From Phoenix dactylifera (taxonomy: Eukaryota; Streptophyta; Magnoliopsida; Arecales; Arecaceae): a stretch of DNA of 64,000 bases. Numbering within the stretch: position 1 is the stretch's first letter; every line of letters begins with the position of its first letter. The notes beneath the pieces were generated by a model. It was not told the DNA's origin and ran no database searches. It saw only the letters and a program-made list of their open reading frames with translations. The stretch spans positions 186,001-250,000 of the forward strand of contig NC_052400.1 of assembly GCF_009389715.1 (NCBI RefSeq), in the 5' to 3' direction. Shown here piece after piece: positions 1 through 11,015 of the stretch. Position numbers and translations under genes: made by a program.

Positions 1-88
1 ATTTTGGGAAAAAGTCGGTTTTACCCCTCCCAACAGTCCAATAACGGCTGAATTGAGGGGTATTTTGGAAAAAAAATTTTTGGGCTTC

Positions 89-96
89 TATAAATA
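89..96 (+). promoter_or_regulatory. TATA box of hAT transposase, copy 1
   Basis: TATAAATA lies about 300 bp before the transposase start. The same box is at 47494-47501 in hAT copy 2, in the same surrounding sequence. Transcription probably starts 25-35 bp downstream, giving a long leader. This is inferred from the motif and its conservation between the two copies. Confidence 0.55.
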
Positions 97-396
97 GCCC
101 TTTCCTCCCTCATTCTCACCACACCAAACCAACTATTCTCTCCTTCTCTAATACTATTATTTCTCTCTTCTAAAGTGCTCTTCTAGCAATTTAATTTTTA
201 GTTTGCATTTAGCAAGTGTTCAAGTGCTACACAAGAGGAGGTTCCTGTTGAGAAGAGAATGTCACTCCTGTTGAGAGCATAAGAGGAAGCTCAGAATCTC
301 GGCTCTGCGGCTCTGCCTCTGCCCTCCGACCCTCTACTCAATTCCTCCAATCCTCATTGTGGTTAGTTTTTATTTTTTTAATTCATCAATTTAGAT

Positions 397-2264
397 ATGT
401 CATCTTTTGAGGAAAGTCAGTTTGGCATTTCTCCTGTTTCTGAGGGAGAAGAAACTAATCCCCAACCCCATGTTCCTAGTTCCTCTAGAACTAGTGAATC
501 GAGTGAAGATCAAACCTCTTCTCGTAAGAGGACTAGTGCTGTATGGACTGAATTTGATAGAGTTATGGTTGATGGAGTCTGGAAAGCTAAATGTAAAAAA
601 TGTGCCAAACTTTATAGTTGTAGTAGTAGTGGGGGAACAGGGCATTTAAAAAGACATCAAGAGAGTCATAGGATGCATGATTCTCATGCTCAAACTCAAA
701 GTACCCTTAATATACAAGGAGGATTACTTGTAGGTAATTTTGCATATAATCATGAAAATCAAAGAAAAGCACTTGTAAAATGGATAGTTAAGGATGAATT
801 ACCTTTTAGTTTATGTGAATCTTTTAATTTTGAAGAATATGTTCAATTAAACCTACAACCTGCTTACAAAAGAACTAGTAGGCGTACATTTAGAAGAGTA
901 GCTATGACTAACTTTTTAGCAATGAAACAAAGTTTAATTGAATCACTTTCTACTTTAAATGTAAAAATTTCATTAACTTCTGATATTTGGTCAGCATCTG
1001 TAGGTAGTAATTGTTTTATTGCCATTACTGCTCATTATATTGATAATGATTGGCAATTAAATAAACGTATTCTTGCTTTTCGTGCGTTTGATTTTCCACA
1101 TTCTGGGCAACAAATTTCAAATATCATTTATCAAACTGCATGTTCATATAATATTAATGATAAAATTATGTCTATTACTTTTGATAATGCATCTAATAAT
1201 AATTCTGCTGTTGCATTATTAAAAGACTTATTGCATCCCATGTTAGATGGAAATTTATTGCATATTAGATGTGCATGTCATATCTTAAATCTTTCTGTTC
1301 AGGCTGGCATGGGTATGATTCAAGATGTGATTGGTAAAATTAGAAATGCAGTTTCTTTTATTCATGCTTCAAGATCAAGACTTCAAGAATTTAAGGAACT
1401 ATGTATAAATCATGGTAAACGTTTTAAAAAATTTAAACTTGATGTAATTACTCGTTGGAACTCAACATATAGCATGATACATGATGCATACCCATATAGA
1501 AACTTATTAAGTGCATATATTAATGATCGTGGATTAGGCTTTACATTGACTGAAACTGATTGGAATAAAGAAAAAATTTTGGAAGATTTTTTGCTTAGTT
1601 TTTATAATGCTACCAATGTTCTTTCTGGTATTTATTATCCAACTTCATGTTCATTTTTACACAAGCATATATAATTAGTCAAAAATTTGCAGAACATAGA
1701 TATGATGATGTTTTAATGCCTATTATTGACCTAATGGAATCTAAATGGAATGAGTATTGGGACAAGATATGTCCTATGCATAACTTAGCTGCTGTATTTG
1801 ATCCTAGAGTTAAATTAAATGGCGTGCTAATTTTACTTGATGCATACTGTGAAAATATGATTAAAGATCCTGAACCTGCTAAAAATGAGGTAAAACAGTC
1901 TTCATCTTTAAGTAGTGAACTAGAATTTTATTTACGAAATGATCTTCAGTCTGCATATGATGAAAATCAAATAGAGAATCTAGATGTATTATCTTGGTGG
2001 AAGAGTGTTAGAAATCAATATCCTGTTATGTCTGCAATTGCACGCGATATTTTAGCTGTGCCGATGTCCACGGTAGCATCGGAATCCGCTTTTAGTGCAG
2101 GTCGGCGTGTTCTTGACGAAAAGAGAAGTAGGATGACGGGCGAAACGGTGGAGATGCTTCTCTGCTTCAAAGATTGGTTGGATGCTGAGGCAAGACTTCA
2201 AGATAAAGGTGGACATAATACAACATCCTCTGATGATGATGATACAAACACTACTGAAGACTGA
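397..2264 (+). pseudogene. hAT transposase (BED finger, RNase H-like core, dimerisation domain), one frameshift
   Basis: This encodes a RICESLEEPER/Ac-type transposase in two overlapping frames, 397-1674 and 1647-2264. Residues 48-91 of the first part are a BED zinc finger with C66, C69, H87 and H91. Further on are the RNase H-like core stretches LTSDIW and SITFDNASNN and a CACHILNL motif. The second part ends in the hAT dimerisation domain, with LSWWKS and PMSTVASESAFS. The break is a 1-nt deletion near 1663: copy 2 reads TTACAACAAGC where this copy reads TTACACAAGC. An in-frame loss of about 170 bp follows near 1893. Otherwise the frame is open, so this is a recently damaged transposase that probably gives no full-length protein. 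Confidence 0.88.
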
Positions 2265-2569
2265 AGAGTGAATACTGATTCACTGAATCACTGATGATTA
2301 GTAAGATTTCTTAATTTTTTATAATTGTACATTTTTATTGTATTCTGGAGGTCAGACCGAGGTCCAAACCTCGGCCCTTTGGCCCCTTTCTTATTGTATT
2401 CTGAAGGTCAGACCAAGGTCCAAACCTCCCTTCATGTACCATTTTGATTTAAATTAATAAACTGGTAGGGGTCTATGCCAAACCCCCCACCATTAAGGTG
2501 GCTTTATATTCATAAATCCTTAATTTTCAATATTTATTAATTTATTAAAAAAATTTATGAAGCATTAAT

Positions 2570-2909
2570 TTTTATCGGGCCGGGCCGGGCCCAGGCCCGG
2601 ACCGTGCCAGGCCCGCGGGCCAGCCCGGCCCAGGCCCTGATGGGCCGTGCTGGGCTGGCCCGCGGGCCGTGCCGTGCTTGGCCCGCGGGCCTAGAGCGGG
2701 CCGTGCCGGCCCAGGCCCGAAGCGGGCCGTGCCTGGGTCGGCCCGCGGGCCAGTAACCTGTGACCCGGCACGGCCCCTTTAAATGGGCCGTGCCAGGCAC
2801 GGCCCCTTTAAATGGGCCGTGCCAGGCACGGCCTGGCACTGTAGCTATCGGGCCGTGCCAGGCATGGCCCTCTTCGTGCCGCCACGGCCCGGCCCAGTGC
2901 CCAACTCTA
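2570..2909 (+). repeat. GC-rich subterminal repeat array of hAT copy 1
   Basis: Dense copies of GGGCCGTGCC and its inverse GGCACGGCCC often abut as short palindromes, including a near-perfect tandem pair around 2777-2838. The same motif fills both ends of hAT copy 2 (47119-47390 and 50090-50280). In hAT elements such subterminal arrays are typically transposase-binding sites; that role is inferred here. The open frames that cross the array are compositional artefacts. Confidence 0.75.
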
Positions 2910-5044
2910 GCACTAGGATTGGTGGCAACTTGCATGCTTCATTTCATTTTGGGCGAGTATATAGTGTAATAAAAAAAAGATTTGCACATAATGGTGAAGT
3001 GATCCAAATATACTTCCTTATTTCCATGAAATTAAAACCAGAAGAGGTGTTTATTCAATTGTCTGGTGTATTAACTGCATCCCAGAATTCAATATGCAAA
3101 ATAATATACAAATACTCTAAAATCAATCCTTTTATTTATTTTGCTGATGTCGGACCTCGGACTCTAGATAGCGTATTGGGTTGTTTCATTTCTTTTTTCT
3201 AGAACCTTTCTGATTCCTTGACGAAGAATAAGAGTAGACTTGCATAAATGAAATGACACATAAAGGCATCACAGTTTGAGCTATGGAATATATATTTTAG
3301 CATCAGATTCCTCTCCCTTCTCGATTCCTTCTCTCCTCTCTTCCCTCTACGAGAAATAAGTTGCAATCATTTTGCAATATTGGTAAGTGCCAGGACAAAC
3401 AAGGCCATATAATTACTAGCAAATACTTGCCTGATCCCTAAGTTCTTTGTTAAAGGAGTGACGATTTGCAAATTAGAGTACGCATTGATTTGCTTCTAAG
3501 GTCCACAGTTCGCAATTCCGGATTTTCAAGCACCAACTTCAGCAGAGGTTTGGTAAGAAACTTCAAAGTCTGTATACTCTGATATATGTAGTAGCTTATG
3601 ATGCATTTGTATATGTGTACATTCATAAAAATATAAATATTCCCTCGTAAGCATTGAATGGTTCACGGATTGATGTTACAAAGTTCTTGACCATATAAGA
3701 TTTAGGAAACTCAAGTAGAATTGCTTACAATGAAAAAGTTTAACAAGTCAAATGAAAGCACGACTCAATGTTTTCATATATGGAATAAACAATAGAGCAT
3801 ATCGACTTTCTTTGCATTTGCCCATCGGTCACCATCTGATAAGCAAGATTGAGCAGGTATAACTTGCGTACTGCAACAAGGTTAATTCAGAGGAAAAGAG
3901 AGAGAGAAAAGAAAGAAAGAAAGAGAAGAGAAGAAAAAAGAAGACCAAGGGGTCATCTGCAAGTGAAGATAGCATAGAATTTGAAGGGAAAGATTACAAG
4001 TTATATCCAACCATGACAAGGCCCTAGGATTCATAGTAACCAGGAAATTTCATCTCTGAACAACATTTAAATTGCTGTCAATCATCGAAGTCATAGGAAT
4101 AATGGACCACCAAGAGCAGATAATGATTAGCAGTGAGCGTTGCGGCCAGAATGCCTTATATTAATATATACCCAGTTGTAGGAGTGATTATGCAAAAACA
4201 AAGTATGAAGTGGCTTGATATTACCTGCTTGATTGTCACATTAAATACTCAGAGCTGATTCATGAACCAGAAACTTTTGAGAAGCAAAGAGACTACTTAG
4301 GGTTAAAAAACTGATCCTGCCTAAATAAAAAATTATGCAAGCAATGTATAGATTTGTTAATTCGCATTAGCAGCCAAGTTTGAACTCTCCAAAGAAAAAG
4401 ACAAAATTAATTTTTCAAGGAAGTCTCCTTAAATTTGTATCATCCCAACATCGACATCATTAAGCTGATATAAGCCTGAGCTGGCAAGAGTAGCAGAAAC
4501 CCAGGTTGGAGGAAAGCAAGAAAAGCAACATGGTGAAATACTGGTTTGCTTTGCACCAAACTCACCCTACCTAGCTTCTCAGGATGGTATCTCCCTGTCC
4601 AAATTTCCTACATCAAGGAGCAAATCTAGTATAATATGACAACCAAAAGGTTTTCCTAGACTTCAGTTTCCAAAGGTCATGTATTTTGATCTCTATGCTG
4701 TGGAGCTATTTCATCTGATTAACAAAAGCAATTGTTTGAGGAGTCAGCCTCCCCACAAGGACAAGTTTATTATATCACACATGATATTTTGTTAGTGCAT
4801 GAGAAAGACAGTGAAATACTTGAGGACAAGAAACTCAAAAGCAAGTTAATTTCCCGATTCCAACAAATATGGGAGGAAAAAGTATATTTCATAACTTTTT
4901 TAAGAATAATTTATTCAATAATATAACAACCGAGGATGCTGCCTACCTACATATCATGGTGAGAGACATGCAGACACCAATGTCAGAGGATTTGTAAAAA
5001 GAGGTTTTCGAAAAATGGTTGGTCCAACATACAACTGAGAGAGC

Positions 5045-5088
<44 letters not shown>

Positions 5089-5094
5089 ACAATA
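2910..5094. other. Intergenic region upstream of the NLR
   Basis: I find no convincing gene or mobile element here. The sequence is AT-rich with purine tracts near 3897-3945. It must contain the NLR promoter and leader, but no single TATA box stands out. A short open stretch at 4732-4926 resembles nothing I recognise. Confidence 0.5.
5057..5088 (+). repeat. (GA)n microsatellite in the presumed 5' leader of the NLR
   Basis: About 16 GA repeats end just upstream of the NLR start codon at 5095, preceded by a short (CA)n. Plant 5' leaders often carry GA/CT repeats. No function can be shown from sequence alone. Confidence 0.85.
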
Positions 5095-7845
5095 ATGGCA
5101 GGCAGTGCTCTACAGTTTGCACTCCAGAAGTTGGATTCTTTGCTGGTGAACGAACAACAATTGTTGAGAGGGGTAGACACAGGAGTCAAAGATATCAGAG
5201 ATGAGCTTGAGTGCATAAAATCATTTTTGAGAGAAGCAGATGCTAGAGAAGATAGAGATGGCATGAGAACATGGGTGAATCAAGTACGAGAGATAGCGTA
5301 TGACATTGAGGATGTTCTTGATGAGTTTGTGCTCCACTTTAACCGGCCTCATGGGCATGGATTTTCTGGCTTCCTTCATAGAGGTATTCACTACATCAAG
5401 CATCTGGGTACTCACCATCGGATAGCTTCTGCAATACAAGAAATCAAAAAACAGGTCCATAACATCTCACAGAGAAAAGATATGTATACTATCAAGTTTA
5501 TTGACAATGGAACTTCTAATGCTACTACAGATAGATTGCATGATCGTCACATGGCTGCTCTTTTTATTGAGGAAGCTGAACTAGTGGGCATTGAAAAGCC
5601 CAAAGAAGAACTGATTGGGTGGTTAGTAAAAGGAGAATCACAGCTGAAGGTGATTTCAGTAGTCGGCATGGGTGGTTTGGGCAAAACTACTCTTGTCAGG
5701 AAAGTCTATGACCATGAAAGAGTGAAGGGATGGTTCAGCTGTCATGCTTGGATTACTGTGACACAATTGTTCACAATTGACGAACTCCTGAGAAGCATCC
5801 TAAATCAATTCTACAGGGAAAGAAATGAAATATTTCCTGGAAGAATTGATGCAATGGAAGGCATTCAGCTGATAGAGACACTTCGCCATTTCCTACGGGA
5901 TAGAAGGTACGTGGTTGTTTTAGATGATCTCTGGCACATACAAGAATGGGATTATTTAAAATATGCATTACCTGTTAATAATTGTGGTAGTAGAGTTTTA
6001 GTTACAACACGAATTAGGGATGTGGGTCTCTCATGCCTTGAAACATGCGGTCACGTCTGCAATCTTCAACCACTACCTCCAGCAAAGGCTTGGTCTCTGT
6101 TTTGTAAAAAGGCTTTTCGATCCATCCCGGGGGGGACCTGCCCTCCAGAGCTCGAAGATATTTCTCATGATATTGTCAGCATATGTGATGGATTGCCTCT
6201 TGCAATCGTGGCAATAGCTGGTCTCCTGTCCAAAAAAGAGAGCAGTGTTTTAGAATGGAGGACATTGCTAGATAATCTTCATGCAGAGTTAGCCAACAAT
6301 CCTAAACTTGAGCCTATCAAGAGAATATTATTATTAAGCTACAATGATTTGCCTCACTTCCTTAAATCTTGTTTCTTGTATTTTAGCATTTTCCCCAAGG
6401 ATTATCCAGTCAAGCGCATCACTTTGATTCGACTGTGGATTGCTGAAGGGTTTATAGAAAGTGAGAAGGGTGAGACAATGGAGCAGGTTGCAGTGGACTA
6501 CCTCAATGACCTCATTGATCGAAACATGGTTCAAGTGGCAGAGCATTATGATTACGGAAGAGTACGAAGTTGTCGTGTACATGATCTTATCTATGAGACT
6601 ATTCTCTTGAAATCAAAGGAGGAGAATTTCAGCATGTCTCTTGTCAGAAAGAAAACACATATGCACGGAAGGATTCGACGCCTGTCAATACATAACGCTG
6701 GTGAGGATGTTCTACAAAATACAAGCTTGTCTCACCTTCGTGCTCTGTTCATGTTTGGTGTTAATGCCCTCTCAGCCTCTTCTATGGGCAATCTATTTTA
6801 CAGCTTTAGATTATTGAAGGTCTTGGATTTGGAAGGTGCACCAATTGAGAGGTTTCCAATAGAATTTGGGAAGCTCCTCCACTTAAGGTACTTGAGTTTG
6901 CGAAATACAAGGATCAACAAACTCTCAAAATCCTTGGGAAAGCTCGAGAACCTAGAAACCTTAGATCTGAAGGGCACCTATGTTTCTGAATTGCCGACAA
7001 AGATCCTCAAACTCCAAAGTTTACGCCATCTTCTTGCATATCACTATTACACTGGTCGCCACCCACCTTTCTATCATACAAATGGTGTGAAGGTACCTCA
7101 GGGGATAGGCAGATTAAGAGATTTGCAGAAGCTCACATACATAGAGGCAAATCAGGACAGTGGCATAGTTAGAGAACTCGGATACCTAACTCAACTGAGG
7201 AGGTTGGGCATAGTAAAATTGAGAAAAGAAGATGGGGTAAACCTTTGTGCTTCCATTGAGAGGATGAACAACCTTCGCTCTATCTCAGTGACATCAATTG
7301 GAATGGATGAGGTTCTTGACCTGCAATATTTAAAATCTCCCCCTTCAGATCTACAACGTCTATATTTGAGAGGACCCTTGGAGACTTTACCAAATTGGAT
7401 TTCCACTCTTCAAAACCTTGTTAGAATGCGCCTAAGATGGTCTAAATTGAAAGAGGATTCACTCAGAGTTCTTCAAGTTCTTCCAAATCTGGTAGAACTC
7501 ACACTTATTCGTGCATATGATGGTGTTCAATTATATTATCAAAAAGGAGGATTTCAAAAGCTGAAAATTTTGGATTTAGAACAGTTGGATAATTTGAATT
7601 ATGTAATGCTAGATGGAGCGATGCCAAATCTTCAAAAGATGTACATTAGGCAGTGTGTGCAGTTGAAGGCGGTGCCTCTCGGCATTGAGCAACTAGTAAA
7701 CCTCAAAGAGCTCCACTTATTTGATATGCCTGAAGTGTTTGTGCAAAATTTACGGAGACATGAAGGGGCAGATAGACCGAAAGTGAACCACATTCCAATA
7801 GTGAGATCATATGATCATGAAGATCGGGTGTACGAAGAACTTTAA
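5095..7845 (+). CDS. CC-NB-LRR disease resistance protein, RPM1-like
   Basis: This is a single-exon, 916-residue intracellular immune receptor. Residues 1-130 form an Rx-type coiled-coil domain with an EDVID-type motif, EDVLDEF (72-78), and an N-terminus that partly fits the MADA pattern (M1, A2, F8, K12, L13, L16, L17, E20). The NB-ARC domain has the P-loop GMGGLGKTT (191-199), kinase-2 VVVLDDLW (273-280), RNBS-B GSRVLVTTR (298-306), GLPLA (366-370), RNBS-D near 426-440, and VHD (494-496) in the MHD position. Leucine-rich repeats fill about 530-900. The start is the first ATG after the (GA)n tract and matches the family N-terminus. Length and motif order are normal, with no internal damage. 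Such proteins bind ADP or ATP and oligomerise at the plasma membrane when a pathogen effector is sensed. The recognised effector is unknown. Confidence 0.95.
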   Translation: MAGSALQFALQKLDSLLVNEQQLLRGVDTGVKDIRDELECIKSFLREADAREDRDGMRTWVNQVREIAYDIEDVLDEFVLHFNRPHGHGFSGFLHRGIHYIKHLGTHHRIASAIQEIKKQVHNISQRKDMYTIKFIDNGTSNATTDRLHDRHMAALFIEEAELVGIEKPKEELIGWLVKGESQLKVISVVGMGGLGKTTLVRKVYDHERVKGWFSCHAWITVTQLFTIDELLRSILNQFYRERNEIFPGRIDAMEGIQLIETLRHFLRDRRYVVVLDDLWHIQEWDYLKYALPVNNCGSRVLVTTRIRDVGLSCLETCGHVCNLQPLPPAKAWSLFCKKAFRSIPGGTCPPELEDISHDIVSICDGLPLAIVAIAGLLSKKESSVLEWRTLLDNLHAELANNPKLEPIKRILLLSYNDLPHFLKSCFLYFSIFPKDYPVKRITLIRLWIAEGFIESEKGETMEQVAVDYLNDLIDRNMVQVAEHYDYGRVRSCRVHDLIYETILLKSKEENFSMSLVRKKTHMHGRIRRLSIHNAGEDVLQNTSLSHLRALFMFGVNALSASSMGNLFYSFRLLKVLDLEGAPIERFPIEFGKLLHLRYLSLRNTRINKLSKSLGKLENLETLDLKGTYVSELPTKILKLQSLRHLLAYHYYTGRHPPFYHTNGVKVPQGIGRLRDLQKLTYIEANQDSGIVRELGYLTQLRRLGIVKLRKEDGVNLCASIERMNNLRSISVTSIGMDEVLDLQYLKSPPSDLQRLYLRGPLETLPNWISTLQNLVRMRLRWSKLKEDSLRVLQVLPNLVELTLIRAYDGVQLYYQKGGFQKLKILDLEQLDNLNYVMLDGAMPNLQKMYIRQCVQLKAVPLGIEQLVNLKELHLFDMPEVFVQNLRRHEGADRPKVNHIPIVRSYDHEDRVYEEL

Positions 7846-8954
7846 CAACTTATTAACTGCTGACAGAATTGAGGAGTTCCAACTAGTGATTCTGGTGAGT
7901 GCCAATACCTTCCTTTTTGTGTATCACCTGTTGTCATTTGTTCTTGTATCTTTGTAAAGATTAAACTCTACATGCATTGTGTGGCTACCAAGTCCAAAAT
8001 GAATTATCACTGTGGGGGGAAGCTTCTGGAAAATATCAAACTTGGTTTTCATAAAGTTTTTTTTTTATACAAAAAGGGGCATTTTCCACTTAACCCACTT
8101 TTCCAAAAAGAGAACATTTATCGCTGCTCATGGGGAGGCTCAGGTAGGCGAAGGTTGTTTTTTAAATAGGTTACATCTATAGATTATTTAGAAGCTATAT
8201 CCAGTTCAATATCACAATTAATGAGATAGACTCAAAGTTAGCAATCCATTCACTTATAGAAGTTAGAAGTTAAAGGTCGAAATATTTATCTGGTGAATAC
8301 TTCATATTTATTTATTTTTCTTAATTTTCCATCAACACCATGGTCTCATTTCCATCAACATTAAGGTGGTTGTGTGTAAGTAGAGTTGTAATATACCAAG
8401 GGCGGCATGAGAACTTTACAGACTTATGAATATAGGGACAGGGGTTGCAAAATGAAAATCCAAAGCAATGAATGTGATCAACAAGCTCCAGAATGCCTAA
8501 AACAAAAAGTCAATGTATATATCATGCCTATGCATCAAGTCATCCCAAAACTAAAACATTGAATTTTACCATTAGAACTCTTGACTTGGGATGACTTGAC
8601 ACATGGTAAGGGACTGAGGGGTCTCCAACAGATATGAAATCTTGCTTATGGGCATTTAAGTATTGTATATCACATCCAAAGGTTTAGATTTTCATTTTGC
8701 AACTCTGTCTTTGAATTTGGCTATGGGTTTAAACTCCAGTCCTTTTAACTTGTTTTTAATGAAACATGTTGCATCTACTACTTCAACTTCCTTAAATGTG
8801 TACCCAACTCTAATTTCACTTTTAACCATAATGAACTGCAATTCATTTTGATACCTGCCACAAAACAGTCATACATTTTACTTCATAAAAGAAGGAAAGA
8901 AACATAGATCAACATGGGTGAATAATTCTACAAATACTATATAGCAAGGTCCGC
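7846..8954. other. Downstream and intergenic sequence after the NLR
   Basis: This AT-rich stretch includes the presumed 3' UTR. I see no further exon, RNA gene or mobile-element end. Short open frames near 7972 and 8663 have no recognisable domain. Confidence 0.5.
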
Positions 8955-9240
8955 AATCACAGTAACAGGTACTGTCTCGGTACGATACGGTATACTTCTG
9001 TACCGAAATAGCTGTCTAACCATTTTTCTCAATTTTTATCTCAGTACATCTCGGTATAGACCGATATGCACCTAGGTACGGACTGGTACGCACCTCAGTG
9101 CGTCTAGGTACGGGTCGGTATGTCTCGGTAGAGGTGGTACGCGGCTTGTACCAACTTGAAGGGATGTTTTGTACCGATTTTCTTTCGGTACGATACGGTA
9201 CGCTCCGTACCAGGCGGTACGATAGACCATGTTTTATAGC
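8955..9240. repeat. GTACC/GGTAC-rich degenerate repeat
   Basis: Many imperfect copies of CGGTACGATACGGTAC and its inverse occur, so both strands carry the motif and hairpins are likely. The block contrasts sharply with the AT-rich flanks, which suggests an inserted non-autonomous element. I could not fix terminal inverted repeats or a target duplication. Related composition recurs at 9460-9860 and 10850-11015. Confidence 0.5.
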
Positions 9241-9459
9241 TTAGGCTGCAGATAATTTTATTTGACTTTTTTTCTAGAATTATACTGTTTACATAAATAT
9301 CTAGAAAGCTGAAAAAAATATCAGCTTAAGTGCTTTAATGTTCTCCAAAACTCAAATTATATTGGTATCAGTTAAGTTTCATTTCATCGGCATGGAATAA
9401 GTTTGCAAATTAAACTGAAAGTTTTCATAGACAAATAACAAGAAAAATTTGATTTGCTA

Positions 9460-9860
9460 AAATTTGGCCCATACCGGCCAGTTCAGGCCGTACCGGACCG
9501 GTGCGGTCTTTGACCGGTTTGGTTCCGCAGTGAAAAACGGTTCCGGCCCCATTGGGGTAGGAACCGAGCAGTATAGGGCCCATATCGGCCTGAACCGGCG
9601 GGTACAAGAGCGAACCGGACCGGTTCTGCCCGGTTTGGCCAGTGCCAACCAGCAAATGCCACAGCCACAGAGTGGCGTTTACAGAAATGCCACATAGTGG
9701 CGTTTGGCATTGTGGCTGTGCCACGGTGCGCGCAGCGCGCACTGTGGTTGCGCCGTTGGCCGGTTCAATACCGGTACAAACTAGTTCGAACCGGTACTGT
9801 ACCAGTCCGGTAGGCGACCAGTACGCCTATCAGTACCAGTACGGCATATCTTGGTTCAAA
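9460..9860. repeat. CCGG/GTACC-rich repeat block
   Basis: A GC-rich block of alternating ACCGG, CCGGT and GTACC words runs in both orientations. A pair of inverted copies of CAAATGCCACAGCCACA-like text lies near 9652-9670 and 9707-9722. Overlapping open frames on both strands arise from composition. It is probably an unclassified MITE or hAT-like non-autonomous element, without proven ends. Confidence 0.45.
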
Positions 9861-10849
9861 TATTCACTAATGCTTCCTAAATTTTTTTTTCTCTATATGA
9901 AATGCATCTAACAAATTTCTAGATCTTCCTTGGGTGCCCTTTAGCCTTTGCCTCAAATTGTTGTCCAGGTTGCAGCAGAAGCTCAGATAATATATTCCTT
10001 TCAGACATCCAATTACAAGCTTCAGCCAATTAAAGACACATCATATTGAAGATGTGTTTCAAAAATGTTCTGGCATCTTTTAAGTGTTCTTTTCCACCCC
10101 CAGATGTGTTGTTATGACTGTCCAGAAAATTTTCTGCACTCTTGGAGTTGATGTAGAAGAGTTTAAATCCTAAGTTGTTCTCTGTTAATACAGAAAGTCT
10201 GTTATATGTATGTCAGATATGCTGACAATGTGGCATGTCTGCATTGACTAAGTATTTCTAGAGTTTTTCTTTTGTATGCGTGTTTTGAACAGTTTTAATT
10301 CTAAATTGTTCTTTGCTGAAATTACAAAAAGTCAAAGTCTGTTATGCGCATTTCAAGGAATACTGGAAATAGTATCTTGAAGCTGACATGACTGCATTTA
10401 CCAAGCATATCTACAGTTGTTTGTTTGTTCTAACTAAACTTTCTAGCATCAAGGAGTTAAACCTTTAATGCCATTAGTTGACAAAAGTTCCAGTAAACAA
10501 CCAAGCTCTTACCATAGCAAGTTTTATAAGTGAAATGCATATTTAAAACTTCAAATTGAAGCATGGCTTTGTCTAACAGGACAATATCGCATTATTCATG
10601 AAATTAAAGCACAGAACTTGCCTTCACAAAACATAATTTTTATTCTTTGCGTATGAATCAAATCAGTCTCCATGATTCCATAGAAAAATAAGGCATGCAA
10701 TGAACTAACATAGAGGTGATATGACTTCATATCCATAACATATTAAAAAGAGCAAGTTGGCCTGTGTATCTAGGAGTCATTTCTAATAAAACTACCATTA
10801 GTTTGTTTTAAGTGAAATTTCATTCATAAATTAATCCCAACCAGCGTTT

Positions 10850-11015
10850 TAAAAATCGATATTGGAGGGTGTAGCAGTTTTTTTAAAAATTGGAACGGTG
10901 CAGGTACCAACACATGGTACAGGATGTAGTCTCATACCGACATACATTGCACTGGTCTAGTTTTCTGCTGGAACAGTATGGTACTGCTTGTACCATTCCA
11001 ATCTAGTGGTTTTTA
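10850..11015. repeat. Possible MITE with imperfect terminal inverted repeats
   Basis: The left edge GTTTTAAAAATCGATATTGG resembles the reverse complement of the right edge, GATTTAAAAACCACTAGATT. The interior again carries GGTAC/GTACC words. The match is imperfect and no clean target duplication is visible, so this is a weak call. Confidence 0.35.

Larger units (their letters stand above)
1..2909 (+). mobile_element. hAT (Ac-type) DNA transposon, copy 1, 5' end outside window
   Basis: This is the 3' part of a hAT element closely related to the complete-ended copy at 47109-50280. Promoter, transposase and subterminal repeats align along its length. The 5' terminal inverted repeat lies left of the window. 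The right end reads GCCCAACTCTA at about 2899-2909, whose reverse complement TAGAGTTGGGC matches the termini of copy 2 (TAGACATGGGC and TAGAGATGGGC). The 8-bp target duplication would be 2910-2917 but cannot be checked without the left flank. Copy 1 lacks about 170 bp, near 1893, that copy 2 retains. Family assignment rests on the BED finger, the hAT dimerisation domain and the termini. Confidence 0.9.

Noticed and set aside
2555-3202. Ala/Gly/Pro/His-rich open frames
   Set aside because: They translate the hAT subterminal GGGCCGTGCC array.
4732-4926. Possible exon upstream of the NLR
   Set aside because: A 64-residue frame with no recognised domain and no convincing splice sites linking it to the NLR, whose own start fits the family.
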